The notes: generated from the sequence alone by a model not told the origin. A stretch of 64,000 nt of DNA from Bin87 sp034428455 (GCA_034428455.1 DAOUHZ010000111.1:1-64000); one strand, 5' to 3'; counted from the first letter of the stretch, positions 1 to 8,751 are shown. Numbers and translations are program-made.

Positions 1-438
1 GTCTACGTGGTCGTCAACCGCCGACCTGATCGCCGCGACGCGCCACGGCCGCCTTTCGGAGCGCCGGCCAGCGCCGCCGATGCGGGTCCTCGCTTGACCG
101 CCGGCACGCACGACGCGGAGGTGGTCGAAGAACTCGCGCCGCAGCCTGAAGATCCCGTCGTGATCAAGCACACCACGAGCCCGTTCAACACCACCGACAT
201 CGAGGTTTACCTCCGTCGGTTCGGGATAACCACCCTCATCCTGACGGGATATTCGACCACCGGCGTGGTGGAAGGGTCTCTGCGAGACGCCCGGGACAAG
301 GACTACGACTGCATCGTGGTGCGTGACTGCTGCGCTGCCGGCACCGTTGCTGAGCACGAAGTGTGCATGGACATCATCTTCCCGCGCATGGCCTGGGTGG
401 CGACGGCGGATGAGGTGATCTCCGCGATAGCTTCCTGA
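1..438 (+). CDS. Isochorismatase-like hydrolase, C-terminal part (5' end outside window)
   Basis: The reading frame is open from base 1, so the start lies upstream and only the C-terminal part is seen. The stretch SPFNTTDIEVYLRR followed by TLILTGYSTTGVVEGSLRDA and CIVVRDCCAA matches the second half of the isochorismatase/cysteine hydrolase fold (nucleophile-elbow strand, then the helix and the strand with the conserved aspartate). In classical members the elbow reads TNVCVES; here it reads TTGVVEG, so the nucleophilic cysteine position is valine. Cys-less subfamilies with a TSGVV-like elbow exist, so this may be a natural branch rather than damage. The substrate cannot be named. The next gene is on the opposite strand and convergent. 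Confidence 0.75.
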   Translation, partial: VYVVVNRRPDRRDAPRPPFGAPASAADAGPRLTAGTHDAEVVEELAPQPEDPVVIKHTTSPFNTTDIEVYLRRFGITTLILTGYSTTGVVEGSLRDARDKDYDCIVVRDCCAAGTVAEHEVCMDIIFPRMAWVATADEVISAIAS

Positions 439-460
439 GTCGTCCTGGTTACGATGCGAT

Positions 461-1144
461 CTATTCCGCGCGTGAATCGCGGTCAGCCAATGCGTGCCAG
501 TACACTTGCCCGCTGTCAATTGTGTCCTGAATGCGGTAGTCGTTACGAACGCTGGCGATGGCCGAGTGGGCAGGTTGACCAGTGAAGCGAGCCAGGAATA
601 CGGCGTTTCTGATGGAACGTCGCGTATCGCGTTCGTCCCCGGTATTCGAAGCTTCTACGGCGATGTAGTGAATATTGCCGTCCGAGTCGGCGGCTTCTAT
701 GACCAAATCGGCGCGGCGGAAACTTTGCAGTTGGGACGTGGCTATACCGGATGTATCCGAGGCGCGGAGCAATTCCCGCAGGTCATCCCTGCTCAATACG
801 CGGATCATCTGGAACCCCATATGCTCGGCGATGTCAGGGGCCTCGCCAATGGCGGTGTTCCGGGCGTATTCGCCCCGCATATTCGAGATGTCGTCCTCGA
901 TCCTGGAAAACCGCCGGTCGGTTCGGACCATGAAACCTTCCACCCGGTCATTGAACTGCCGCTGCTCGTCAATGAACTGATCAGTCTTCTCCATAAACTG
1001 CTCAGTTTTCGCCACAAAGCTGTCAAAGCGGGCCGGCAGACTGAGCAGCTCCTCGGTGAGGATTTCGCGCCGTACTTCCGCCTTCCACTCCGGGTTCTCG
1101 CGGAGTACGCGCAGGAGGTCGTCGCTGGTGTGGATGATGACCAT
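461..1144 (-). CDS. Coiled-coil protein with nuclease-like C-terminal domain
   Basis: A 227-aa protein not assigned to a named family. Residues about 35-105 are rich in charged heptads and repeat the pattern KTEQF-MEKTDQF-IDEQRQF, predicting a coiled coil. The C-terminal half contains RADLVIEAAD followed by IHYIAVEAS, which resembles the D-(x)n-E-x-S/K strand pair of PD-(D/E)XK-fold proteins of the DUF3782 type. No signal peptide or membrane segment is visible, so it should be cytoplasmic. The ATG at 1144 is preceded by a GGGAAG stretch. It stands alone between a convergent isochorismatase-like gene and a PIG-L gene read in the same direction. The nuclease assignment is only suggested by the strand pattern. 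Confidence 0.7.
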   Translation of the reverse strand: MVIIHTSDDLLRVLRENPEWKAEVRREILTEELLSLPARFDSFVAKTEQFMEKTDQFIDEQRQFNDRVEGFMVRTDRRFSRIEDDISNMRGEYARNTAIGEAPDIAEHMGFQMIRVLSRDDLRELLRASDTSGIATSQLQSFRRADLVIEAADSDGNIHYIAVEASNTGDERDTRRSIRNAVFLARFTGQPAHSAIASVRNDYRIQDTIDSGQVYWHALADRDSRAE

Positions 1145-1186
1145 GGTTAGCTTCCCGTGGGTTCCATTATACGTGAGACCGGCGAG

Positions 1187-1999
1187 CTACCGGTTCAGCA
1201 GCCACCACTCATCCGTGCCCAGGTTGAAGTCGATGCGCCGGAATCCTTCGGCGAAGGGCACGCCGCAGCGCTCTCCCTGCAGACGGCAACCTTCGGTCAT
1301 GCGGTCCAGGCGCTGAGAACGGGTGCGGGCGCTGATCTGTGACGCATGTTGGCTCAGGGCCTCTGCTTTTCGGAGGATGTGCTCCTCGGTAATGGAGATG
1401 AAGGTGTCAGGCCGCTCTGAACCCCACAGTAGCGCTTCGCGAACCCGGTGCGGTTCCAGTCCTTCTTCCCTGATTTGCTCCGGGAAATCCTGCCAGCTCC
1501 ACGCATAGGAGAATGCGGCGTCCAACGCCGCTTGTCCGCTGTGACGATGGTCCCGGTGAGTGTGCGAGGTGACGCGGTAGGGGTCGATACCGAAAACTAC
1601 TTCGGGTTTGTGCCGGCGGATCTCGCGAACAACCTGCCCGCGATAAGCGTGGGTGTCTTCCAATTCACCATCGCCGTAGCGGAGGAACACTACTTCGGCG
1701 ACACCAAGCACGTTGGCGGCATTCTGCTGCTCAATCTCGCGTGTCGCCGCCAGCGACTCGGGCGTAAACGAGCGGTCGCCGGTGCCCTTGTTGCCGTTGG
1801 TGCACATCAGGATGACCACCTTGGTGCCCGACTCGGCGATCCATTTGGCCATGGTTGCGCCGCATCCCCCCTCGGCGTCATCGGGATGGGGCGTGACCAC
1901 CAGGGCGCTGCTTGGCGCTTCGGTCATCACCCGGGGCTCCGGGGCGTATTCCTGATTCGGGTATCCCCAGCCATCGATTCCGTGAGGTCTGCTGGTCAT
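1187..1999 (-). CDS. PIG-L (LmbE) family deacetylase
   Basis: A 270-aa zinc-dependent amide hydrolase of the PIG-L/LmbE family, which remove acetyl groups from N-acetylglucosamine-type substrates (GlcNAc-PI, mycothiol and bacillithiol precursors) and are also found in catabolic gene sets. The metal-binding motif TPHPDDAEGG is near residues 34-45 and the second histidine cluster SHTHRDHRHSG is in the middle, both typical. No signal peptide. The ATG at 1999 has a GGAG ribosome-binding site 8 bases upstream. A perfect 24-base palindrome lies just upstream, separating it from the aldehyde dehydrogenase gene. A second, divergent PIG-L gene is at 43030-43881. The physiological substrate cannot be deduced from sequence. 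Confidence 0.9.
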   Translation of the reverse strand: MTSRPHGIDGWGYPNQEYAPEPRVMTEAPSSALVVTPHPDDAEGGCGATMAKWIAESGTKVVILMCTNGNKGTGDRSFTPESLAATREIEQQNAANVLGVAEVVFLRYGDGELEDTHAYRGQVVREIRRHKPEVVFGIDPYRVTSHTHRDHRHSGQAALDAAFSYAWSWQDFPEQIREEGLEPHRVREALLWGSERPDTFISITEEHILRKAEALSQHASQISARTRSQRLDRMTEGCRLQGERCGVPFAEGFRRIDFNLGTDEWWLLNR

Positions 2000-2027
2000 A
2001 TCGGCACTCCGTGATTTAGGAATGGGT

Positions 2028-2051
2028 AGGGGCGAATGATCATTCGCCCCT
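2028..2051. repeat. Palindromic hairpin repeat, copy 1
   Basis: AGGGGCGAAT-GATC-ATTCGCCCCT is a perfect 24-base palindrome. It lies after the stop of the aldehyde dehydrogenase gene (minus strand) and before the PIG-L start. Six other copies with compensated stem changes occur in the window (near 19560, 20070, 25172, 37487, 45763 and 48034). A terminator role for the upstream gene is plausible; a T tract is lacking here. Confidence 0.8.
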
Positions 2052-2092
2052 GGATGGTTTGGCTTGGGTCTCCCCGCGCGGATGCGCTCAGT

Positions 2093-3511
2093 CTAACCGC
2101 CGAGGTGGAACACGACCATCTTGAGCTCGGTCATCTCCTCGATGGCGTAGGCGGGACCTTCCTTCCCCATGCCGCTGTCCTTGAGGCCGCCATAGGGCAT
2201 GACGTCAGCACGCCATTGCGGCGAGGAATTGATGTGCAGGTTCCCGGAGTGGACCTCCTGCGCGAATTTCATGGCCCAGTCCACGTTCTGGGTGAAAATG
2301 CCTGCGGACAAGCCGAAGCGCGTATCATTGGCCTTGGCGATGGCATCATCAATGTCATCAAAGGCGCTGACGGCGACGGCAGGCCCGAAGAGTTCCTCGC
2401 GAGATATCAGCATCTCCGGGCGGGCATCCGCCACCACGGTGGCGGAGTGGAGAGTCCCCTGGCGGTCACCGCCGGCGATGACACGGGCGCCCTGGCCCAC
2501 AGCCTCCGCGATCCAACTCTCAACCCGCACCGCGTCGGTTTCGCGGATCATCGGCCCCATCCTGACGTCCTCGTCAAAGGGGTTGCCAACGCTGAACTCC
2601 TGAGTAGGCTTGACCAGCGCGTCGAGCAGGTCCGCGTAGATCGTGCGGGCGGCAAAAACGCGCTGCGTGGAGATGCACACCTGGCCGGCATTGGCGAACC
2701 CGCTGGAAACAGTGGCCGCCGCGACCTTCTCGATGTCGGCGTCGGACATGATAATCAAGGGGCTGTTGGACCCCAACTCCATGGTCACCTTTTTGATCCC
2801 AGCGTTACGGCAAATCTGGTCGCCCACCTCCATGCTGCCGGTGAAGGTGATCTTGCGCACGTCAGGCGACCCGGTGATCGCGTCGCCGATTTCAGCGCCG
2901 GAGCCGGTGATGGTCTGGATGGCTTCGCCGGGCAGGCCCGCTTCCAGCAGGATCTCGGTTAGCTTCAGGGCGGACAGCGGGGTGTCCCCGGCCGGCTTGA
3001 GGATAACGGCGTTTCCGCCGGCTAGAGCGGGCCCTACCTTATGGCACACCAGGTTGAGCGGGAAGTTGAACGGCGCGATGGCGGCTACTACTCCCACGGG
3101 CACGCGGATGGTGAACCCAAACTGGTTCACTACCCCTGGCGCGGAATCCAACGGGACAGTTTCCCCGTGCAGGCGCTTGGCCTCCTCGGCGGAGAGGGTG
3201 ATGGTCTGGACGGCGCGTTGGACCTCGGCGCGGCCTTCCGCGATGACCTTACCCTCTTCGCGGGTGATAGTTTCAGCCAGGTCGTCGGCCCGCTCTTCCA
3301 TCAGGTCGGCGGCGCGCTTGAGAATCGTGTATCGGCGATGGGCGGGCAGTTTGGCCATCACGGCCGCGCCGCGCACCGCGCTGGCGATGGCAGCCTGCAC
3401 GTCGGCGGCAGAGCCGCGCGGGACGGTGTCGAACGCCGACTGGTCAAATGGATTGATGACGGGCATCTTCTCATCGCGGTCGACCCACTCGCCGCAGATG
3501 TACATGCGCAT
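2093..3511 (-). CDS. Aldehyde dehydrogenase family protein (NAD(P)+-dependent)
   Basis: A 472-aa soluble ALDH-superfamily enzyme, oxidising an aldehyde to the acid with NAD(P)+. The catalytic cysteine is C279 in GQVCIST, the general base is E245 in MELGSNS, the oxyanion asparagine is N149 in APFNFP, and the GSMEVG nucleotide-loop motif and the C-terminal EELFGPAV block are present. Overall style resembles the lactaldehyde/phosphonoacetaldehyde-type ALDHs, but substrate choice cannot be read from these motifs. The start ATG at 3511 is preceded by AGGAG with 7-base spacing. Length is normal for the family. It is a single-gene unit followed by a palindromic hairpin. Confidence 0.92.
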   Translation of the reverse strand: MRMYICGEWVDRDEKMPVINPFDQSAFDTVPRGSAADVQAAIASAVRGAAVMAKLPAHRRYTILKRAADLMEERADDLAETITREEGKVIAEGRAEVQRAVQTITLSAEEAKRLHGETVPLDSAPGVVNQFGFTIRVPVGVVAAIAPFNFPLNLVCHKVGPALAGGNAVILKPAGDTPLSALKLTEILLEAGLPGEAIQTITGSGAEIGDAITGSPDVRKITFTGSMEVGDQICRNAGIKKVTMELGSNSPLIIMSDADIEKVAAATVSSGFANAGQVCISTQRVFAARTIYADLLDALVKPTQEFSVGNPFDEDVRMGPMIRETDAVRVESWIAEAVGQGARVIAGGDRQGTLHSATVVADARPEMLISREELFGPAVAVSAFDDIDDAIAKANDTRFGLSAGIFTQNVDWAMKFAQEVHSGNLHINSSPQWRADVMPYGGLKDSGMGKEGPAYAIEEMTELKMVVFHLGG

Positions 3512-3603
3512 GACGAAACTCCTGGTACAGCAACCGGAAACGGACCCGCCAACGCACGACGCGTGGCGGCGGCGACCATTGTACTACACGAGCCCGGAAC
3601 CGA

Positions 3604-4293
3604 TTATTCGGCTTCGGTCTTTACCTCGCTCTCGCCCAGGACGATACTGCGCCCGGTATTGGTCACCTTGTAGTGGCCGGACAGTCCGGGGATTCGCTCC
3701 AGCCAACGGAACTTGGTGCGGGCCGCATTGCGCAGCGTCTGCACGAAGCTGTGCGGAATGGGCCAACCGGCCAGGGTGAACAGATGCTCCAGGCCGTCGG
3801 GATCGACGCTGGTTATGTTCAGATAGCGATGCGCTGCTTCTGCGGCAACCACCACACGGCGCATGTCGCCCAGCGGGTTGACCCGCTGGCAAAAGGCGAT
3901 GTACTCGTGCTCCGAAGGTGTCATCGTTTCCGCGGACGCCGTCGGAGCCGGTACGGGTTCGCTGCTCGCAGCGGCGGCGGGAGTGGCCGGGGGCGCAGCT
4001 ATGGGAACGACGGCAACGACAGGCGCGGCCGGAGGAGCCCCATTGTTTTCAGCGGTGATAACCTGAGCGAGTTGTGGCTCGGCCGCGTGCTGGGTTGAGC
4101 CGTTGCTTGCGGAATGACCGTTAGAATGCGCCGGCGGGTCTGCCGGTTTGGCAATGGATGATTCCGCCGATGCGCCATTCGCTCCGGTGAGCTGCGGCAT
4201 GAATGAATAAAGGACTTCGCGAACAAGTCCCGCATCGTCAGACTCAATGCAGATCTGACCGCCGGCTGGCAATGTGATGCTGAGCTTATTCAT
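3604..4293 (-). CDS. Unknown protein with Ala/Pro-rich linker and winged-helix-like C-terminus
   Basis: A 229-aa protein of unknown function. I chose the ATG at 4293 (MNKLSITLPAG) because a longer frame to 4446 has no coding character and runs over the end of the next gene's leader. Residues 1-35 form a short alpha/beta start, about 40-125 are a low-complexity Ala/Pro/Ser/Asn linker, and the last 100 residues form a globular domain ending in RWLERIPGLSGHYKVTNTGRS. That ending resembles the wing of small winged-helix domains and could bind nucleic acid; this is only a resemblance. The PIN-module genes lie about 100 bases upstream in the same orientation. Confidence 0.65.
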   Translation of the reverse strand: MNKLSITLPAGGQICIESDDAGLVREVLYSFMPQLTGANGASAESSIAKPADPPAHSNGHSASNGSTQHAAEPQLAQVITAENNGAPPAAPVVAVVPIAAPPATPAAAASSEPVPAPTASAETMTPSEHEYIAFCQRVNPLGDMRRVVVAAEAAHRYLNITSVDPDGLEHLFTLAGWPIPHSFVQTLRNAARTKFRWLERIPGLSGHYKVTNTGRSIVLGESEVKTEAE

Positions 4294-4393
4294 CGTAATC
4301 AGTCGGGGTTGTATGGGACGGGGACGGATGTGAGTACCTGGCTTCAGGATAATGTACGGCCGGGCCATGTGGCAAGAAAGGCCGTTGACCGGT

Positions 4394-4807
4394 TCAGCTG
4401 AAACGCACCACCCGCAGATCGGGAAGATTGCCGAAATCCCGGTCATGGGACAAGACCGGGCAGTTCAGCGAAACAGCGGTGGCCGCAATCCAGGCGTCGG
4501 CCATCTTTAACTCGCGCCCGCGGCGACGACTATCGGCCCGCAGACGTGCGCATACTTTCACCAACTCTAGGTCATACCCAACCATGTCATACGTCTCATC
4601 AACATATCTGATCAAGTCGTCTATCCGTCGACGGCCCCAATTGCTCACCAAAACTCCAAAGAGTATCTCTTCATATGTTTGAAATGATATTATGGTTCGA
4701 TGTCCAACCATCCTGTTCATATACTGTCGTGCGATGGGCACTCCACGGTAAATGTATGATACCACACTGGTATCTATTACAACGGTAGGATAATCTAGAA
4801 GTGTCAT
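4394..4807 (-). CDS. PIN-domain ribonuclease (VapC-like)
   Basis: A 137-aa PIN-domain protein, a metal-dependent RNase fold typical of VapC toxins. The acidic residues are at the expected places: D12 in VIDTSVVS, E46/E47 in YEEILFG, D104 in KMADAWIAA and D122 in SHDRDFGNL. Size is normal for VapC. Its start overlaps the stop of the upstream 281-aa gene by four bases (ATGA), so the two are translationally coupled. That arrangement is how VapB-VapC pairs look, but the partner here is far larger than a usual VapB antitoxin. No other antitoxin-sized ORF is adjacent. Confidence 0.85.
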   Translation of the reverse strand: MTLLDYPTVVIDTSVVSYIYRGVPIARQYMNRMVGHRTIISFQTYEEILFGVLVSNWGRRRIDDLIRYVDETYDMVGYDLELVKVCARLRADSRRRGRELKMADAWIAATAVSLNCPVLSHDRDFGNLPDLRVVRFS

Positions 4808-5649
4808 GGTTCTCTGGCCTCGCGTATGACTCGAATAAATTCTTCGATGTCAATAGGTTCGTCATTGTCATCTTGATAATAACTGGCCGCTTTTTCCGGG
4901 TCAAAGATTTTAGGCTCCCGTGTGTGAAAATCATCAATTACAGACCGCTCTGCCACAATTTCGCGTACTGCAACTGTTTCCCATTCGTCTTGATCGTTGA
5001 ATATTCCGGTGCCTCTGACTTTGACATAGCGGGTTGCTAGTTCGCGCATCGCTTCACTAAGGCTGGCAGCAAACCTCAAATCAACCGGGCGTTCACCGTA
5101 GTTGTGCAGTTGCGCCGTACCGTTTTTCCAGTCGACTTCCAGCAATCGACCAAAGAGTAAGGTTTCTATTTCCGCCCTTGATCGACGGCGAGCAGGCCGT
5201 CGCTCTCGCTGCGTTCGGTTAATCACTACCTGGCGCTCGCTATATGGGTCCCCCAAACGTACCTGTTGTACGTGAGGAGATAAATTCAACCCAATGGCCT
5301 TTACACGCTTAATGACATCCGCCGGCAAGGATCCATCACCGTCTCCTTTCCATTCCAGGATAGCGTCCAGCGCTTCTGATCCATAGTCTGTGTCGCCGGG
5401 CTGCGTGGATGGTGGGGCTAAGCCAAGTGTAGCTCCAAATGAACCTGGGAATACGTCCCTCAGCCATAGGGAACTTTGTTGTCTCAACCATTCCGGAGGC
5501 CGGCCTCGCGTTTCTACGCCGGCCAAATGCAGCGCCATCAGACGCACGGCGCCCTGAACGTGTTGCAGAGTTTCGTTCAGGTCCTGGACCGGCACCCCTT
5601 CGCCCATCTCCGGCCCTTCAAAAACGACGCTTATTTCAGCAGTAGCCAC
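4804..5649 (-). CDS. Unknown 281-aa protein coupled to PIN gene (candidate antitoxin or partner)
   Basis: A 281-aa cytoplasmic protein with no family I recognise. The N-terminal half alternates hydrophobic strands and helices; the middle carries a basic patch RERRPARRRSRAE near residue 150; the C-terminus is acidic and ends in IDIEEFIRVIREAREP, resembling the short helical tail by which some antitoxins wrap their PIN toxin. Its stop overlaps the PIN start (ATGA). It begins about 20 bases after the uvrC stop on the same strand, so it can be transcribed with uvrC. The antitoxin role is inferred from coupling alone. Confidence 0.65.
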   Translation of the reverse strand: MATAEISVVFEGPEMGEGVPVQDLNETLQHVQGAVRLMALHLAGVETRGRPPEWLRQQSSLWLRDVFPGSFGATLGLAPPSTQPGDTDYGSEALDAILEWKGDGDGSLPADVIKRVKAIGLNLSPHVQQVRLGDPYSERQVVINRTQRERRPARRRSRAEIETLLFGRLLEVDWKNGTAQLHNYGERPVDLRFAASLSEAMRELATRYVKVRGTGIFNDQDEWETVAVREIVAERSVIDDFHTREPKIFDPEKAASYYQDDNDEPIDIEEFIRVIREAREP

Positions 5650-5669
5650 GAAGCGGTCCCTAAAGCATC

Positions 5670-7526
5670 TCAGATGGTCTGTTTCAGGCGGACCGCGAGT
5701 GATCTCGTCAGGCCGGGAACGGCGGCAATCTCTTCCACACTGGCGTCCTTGATGCCCTGCAACGAGCCGAACCGGCGCAGCAGCATGCGCTTCCGCTTGG
5801 GGCCGATGCCGGTAACCATGTCTATGGGCGATTTCAGGCTGCTCTTGGAGCGCAGGTTGCGGTGGAAGCTGATGGCGAACCGGTGCGCTTCGTCCCTGAT
5901 ACGTTGCATGAGGTAAAGGGCCTGGGAATCCCGGGGCAGGACGATAGGTTCCGGCGTGTGGGGAACGAATATTTCCTCATTTTCCTTGGCCAGGGAGCAC
6001 AGCGGGATCTGCTCCAGACCCAGGTGGAGCATAACCTCCCGGGCCGCCGAAAGGTGACCCTTGCCGCCGTCGATGACCACCAGGTCGGGCACCACACCCC
6101 AGTTATCGACCTTGCCGTCAGGATCAGGGTTGGCGATGGCCTGGCTCAGGCGCTTGAAGCGACGGGTCAGCATCTCCTTCATGCTGGCGTAGTCGTCCAC
6201 GCCATCCACGGCCTTGATTTTGAACCGGCGGTAATCGCGGGTGCGGGGCTTGCCGTCGTCGAATACGACCATGCTGCCCACGAGGTTGCTTCCCTGGATG
6301 TGGGAGATGTCGTAGCACTCCATGCGTCGCGGAGCCGTGGGCAGGCTGAGGTCCTCTTCCAACTCGCTCAGCGCGCCCTGGATGGCGTCGGAGCGGTTCA
6401 GCCACTTGACGCGATGCTGGGCCAGGCCCTCCGAGGCGTTGGCCGCCACCACGTCCATCAGTTTGCGGTTTTCGCCGCGCTGGGGCCGATAGAGTCGGAC
6501 CGCACCCTCGCGGCGGCTGCGCAGGAAGTCCTGTAGAATCTGGGCATCCTCGGCGGGCGGATCGTGCTGCACCAGGACGATGGGGGGTACTTCGAGGGCG
6601 GTGGCGTAGAATTGCTGGACGAACTGGGCGATGATCTCGCCGGGTTCATCATCCTGGGGGCCTTCCATAAAGAAATGATCGCGGCCGATCAGCTTGCCGC
6701 GGCGGATGAAGAACACCTCGACCCAGGTTTCGTTGGCGGCAACGGAAACCGCGATGGCGTCAAGATCGGTCTTGCGGCCAGAGTCAACCTTGACGGTGCG
6801 CTCCTCCTCGAACTTCTGGATGGCAGCCATCTGGTCTCTGAGCGCCGCTGCGCGTTCGAACTCCAGATCCTCAGCAGCCGCTTCCATTTTGTCGCGCAGT
6901 TGACCAGTTACCAATTCGGTGTTCCCTTCAAGGAACAGGATCACCTGTTTGACGACCTCCGCGTACTCGTCCTGGGTGGCGAGCCCGGCGCAGGGGCCGA
7001 CGCAGCGGTGGATGTAGTATTCCAAGCAGGGACGGGGGTCGGTTCCCGTGATCCGCTTGGTGCAGGAACGGTAGGGGAACAGCTTCTTGACCAGGTCCAT
7101 GGACTGCCGGACGCTGCCCGCGCTGGCGAACGGGCCAAAGTAGCGGGCGCCATCCTTGTGCACGCCCCGGGTGATGTACACGCGGGGAAAGTCCTCGGAC
7201 AGGTCTACCTTCAGGTAGGGGTAGGTTTTGTCATCCTTGAGCCGGACGTTGAAGTAGGGCCGGTGGCGCTTGATCAGCGTGTTCTCAAGGATCAGGGCCT
7301 CAGCCTCGGTGTCGGTGACGATGTATTCGAAGTCAGATAGCTCGCTCACCATGCGCCGGGTCTTGCGGTCCAGACCCGCGGGCGACCCAAAATACGAGCG
7401 CAGCCGGTTACGCAGTACGGCGGCCTTACCGACGTAGATGACCGCCCCGGCGGCGTTCTTCATCAGGTAAACGCCGGGGCGTTCCGGCGTCACCAACACC
7501 CGATGGTCGAATTCCTGCCGAACCAC
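5670..7526 (-). CDS. uvrC: Excinuclease ABC subunit C
   Basis: A 618-aa UvrC, the dual-incision nuclease of nucleotide excision repair that acts with the UvrAB-DNA complex. The N-terminal GIY-YIG nuclease starts with PGVYLMKNAAGAVIYVGKA, the Cys-rich segment follows around residue 150, the UVR helix pair is at LEFERAAALRDQMAAI, the RNase-H-like 5' nuclease has YDISHIQGSNLVGSMV, and the C-terminal helix-hairpin-helix contains VTGIGPKRKRMLLRRFG. All expected domains are present and length is normal. The start is a GTG at 7526. A small membrane protein gene is 28 bases upstream and the PIN-module gene 20 bases downstream, all on the minus strand, suggesting one operon. Confidence 0.97.
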   Translation of the reverse strand: MVRQEFDHRVLVTPERPGVYLMKNAAGAVIYVGKAAVLRNRLRSYFGSPAGLDRKTRRMVSELSDFEYIVTDTEAEALILENTLIKRHRPYFNVRLKDDKTYPYLKVDLSEDFPRVYITRGVHKDGARYFGPFASAGSVRQSMDLVKKLFPYRSCTKRITGTDPRPCLEYYIHRCVGPCAGLATQDEYAEVVKQVILFLEGNTELVTGQLRDKMEAAAEDLEFERAAALRDQMAAIQKFEEERTVKVDSGRKTDLDAIAVSVAANETWVEVFFIRRGKLIGRDHFFMEGPQDDEPGEIIAQFVQQFYATALEVPPIVLVQHDPPAEDAQILQDFLRSRREGAVRLYRPQRGENRKLMDVVAANASEGLAQHRVKWLNRSDAIQGALSELEEDLSLPTAPRRMECYDISHIQGSNLVGSMVVFDDGKPRTRDYRRFKIKAVDGVDDYASMKEMLTRRFKRLSQAIANPDPDGKVDNWGVVPDLVVIDGGKGHLSAAREVMLHLGLEQIPLCSLAKENEEIFVPHTPEPIVLPRDSQALYLMQRIRDEAHRFAISFHRNLRSKSSLKSPIDMVTGIGPKRKRMLLRRFGSLQGIKDASVEEIAAVPGLTRSLAVRLKQTI

Positions 7527-7554
7527 GATCCGATCCCTGCCGCATGCTCAAGAC

Positions 7555-7911
7555 CTAAAGCACGAAGGACACGGCCACCAGCACCACCACCAGCACACCT
7601 GAAAAGATGCCGATGCGCCTGAGTTCGGAACTGACGTGGTTGTAAGCGGCCGGGCGTTCGAACCGTCGCCCCCGAGGGGCGGATGCCGGCCGGCCGACGG
7701 CGGTCGCAGCCCGGGACTGGGTTGGGGCCGGCGCGGTGGCGGTAGCAGCCGCGGCGGCAGCCGGGCGCTCCGCTTCGGGTTCGGCCACCGCTACCGCCGC
7801 TGGCGTGGCGGCGGCAGGATTTCTCGCGGGGACCGGTCGGTTCGCGCCGCCGCCACGACGGCGGCGCAGGTTGTTCTGTCGGGAAGCCACCCGTTTGCCC
7901 TTGCTCGGCAT
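7555..7911 (-). CDS. Small tail-anchored membrane protein, Ala-rich basic N-terminus
   Basis: A 118-aa protein with a very basic, arginine-rich N-terminus (NNLRRRRGGG), a long Ala/Pro/Thr low-complexity region, and one C-terminal membrane segment (IFSGVLVVVLVAVSFVL) ending at the stop. It is therefore probably tail-anchored with the disordered part in the cytoplasm. The ATG at 7911 has an excellent AAGGAGG site with 6-base spacing and is preferred over the adjacent GTG at 7914. It precedes uvrC by 28 bases. Function unknown. Low complexity gives high shadow coding in other frames, but the ribosome-binding site and membrane anchor support this frame. Confidence 0.65.
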   Translation of the reverse strand: MPSKGKRVASRQNNLRRRRGGGANRPVPARNPAAATPAAVAVAEPEAERPAAAAAATATAPAPTQSRAATAVGRPASAPRGRRFERPAAYNHVSSELRRIGIFSGVLVVVLVAVSFVL

Positions 7912-8091
7912 CACCCACCTCCTTGGCGCTGCGACCCGCTGTCGACGTCGTCAGCGCAACCATGGTCCTAATGTTATGCGATCCAACCGCAACCGGCCGG
8001 ATCAAGCTTGGATCCATGATACCAGCATGGACCCAGCAGTTGCCGCAATGGGCCGGCCGGTTTATGTCAATAAAAGCGCTTACGCAGCCTA

Positions 8092-8688
8092 TTACCTGCG
8101 GCGGGGACGATAATTGCGATGATCAAAGCAGGCGTCGTAGGTAGCTTGGTCAATATGGATCCAGGTCGTGCCTGGAATCCCATGGTGTGGGCGAGCGGCG
8201 GGATTCACTGGAAAAGCAGATTCAACTGCGATCTGGCGATTTTGAGACCCTGCGATGTCTTTGGCCAATTTGACTGCCGGGCCGAAATCCGAGTCTTGGC
8301 TTACGATGATAGCGACGTCGTATCGTCGCTCATGAGTAGCTTGAACCAAGTCGATCGCGATGCTCACGTCCACGCCTTTTTCCTGCCCGCCCTGGTTCAC
8401 TTTTCCCCGGTACGTGTAGATCCCTCTGCTCCGCAGGTATCTGAGCTTATTCGACCAGAAACGATGCCAATGCTGGTTAGCGGTACGCTGATGGACGCCG
8501 GTGTAGAAACGAATTTCGGCGAGTGTGCGCCCCCTCTCCCGGGCTGCCAATAAACCGGCCAGCTTTTCAACATCGTAACTCGGCCAAGCGTAAGGAGAGG
8601 CCTTATCCAGCGGGTTGGTCATCCAGGCCGCTTTCGCCCGATGATAGAGATTCTGACCGTCTATGAAAACGATGGTGCGCACGATCAA
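8092..8688 (-). CDS. NYN-domain protein (LabA/DUF88-like, putative RNase)
   Basis: A 198-aa NYN-domain protein, a PIN-like nuclease fold. Diagnostic motifs are FIDGQNLYHRAKAAW at the N-terminus (first acidic residue and the asparagine), EKGVDVSIAIDLV in the middle and IIVSQDSDFGPAVKLAKD, which carries the last acidic cluster. Family members are thought to be metal-dependent RNases; no partner gene points to a specific substrate. The displayed start is TTG at 8688; GTG at 8682 is an alternative, and neither has a strong ribosome-binding site. It stands alone, downstream of the TPP-enzyme operon and its terminator hairpin. Confidence 0.85.
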   Translation of the reverse strand: MIVRTIVFIDGQNLYHRAKAAWMTNPLDKASPYAWPSYDVEKLAGLLAARERGRTLAEIRFYTGVHQRTANQHWHRFWSNKLRYLRSRGIYTYRGKVNQGGQEKGVDVSIAIDLVQATHERRYDVAIIVSQDSDFGPAVKLAKDIAGSQNRQIAVESAFPVNPAARPHHGIPGTTWIHIDQATYDACFDHRNYRPRRR

Positions 8689-8699
8689 AATTAACTAAA

Positions 8700-8751
8700 C
8701 ACCCGCCCAGGGAGAGCGGACCAAGCCGCTTCCTGCGGGCGGGGTGGAAAT
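8700..8751 (-). terminator. Intrinsic-type terminator after TPP-enzyme operon
   Basis: The strand pair ACCCGCCCAGG...CCTGCGGGCGGGGT forms a long GC-rich imperfect hairpin with an inner AGCGG/CCGCT stem. Read on the minus strand, it follows the stop of the TPP-binding gene at 8831 and is followed by TTTAGTTAATTTT, a reasonable U-rich tract. Confidence 0.6.

Noticed and set aside
494..1150. Long plus-strand frame opposite the coiled-coil gene
   Set aside because: No family pattern and it mirrors the minus-strand gene, which has coiled-coil and fold-like motifs; antisense shadow in GC-rich DNA.
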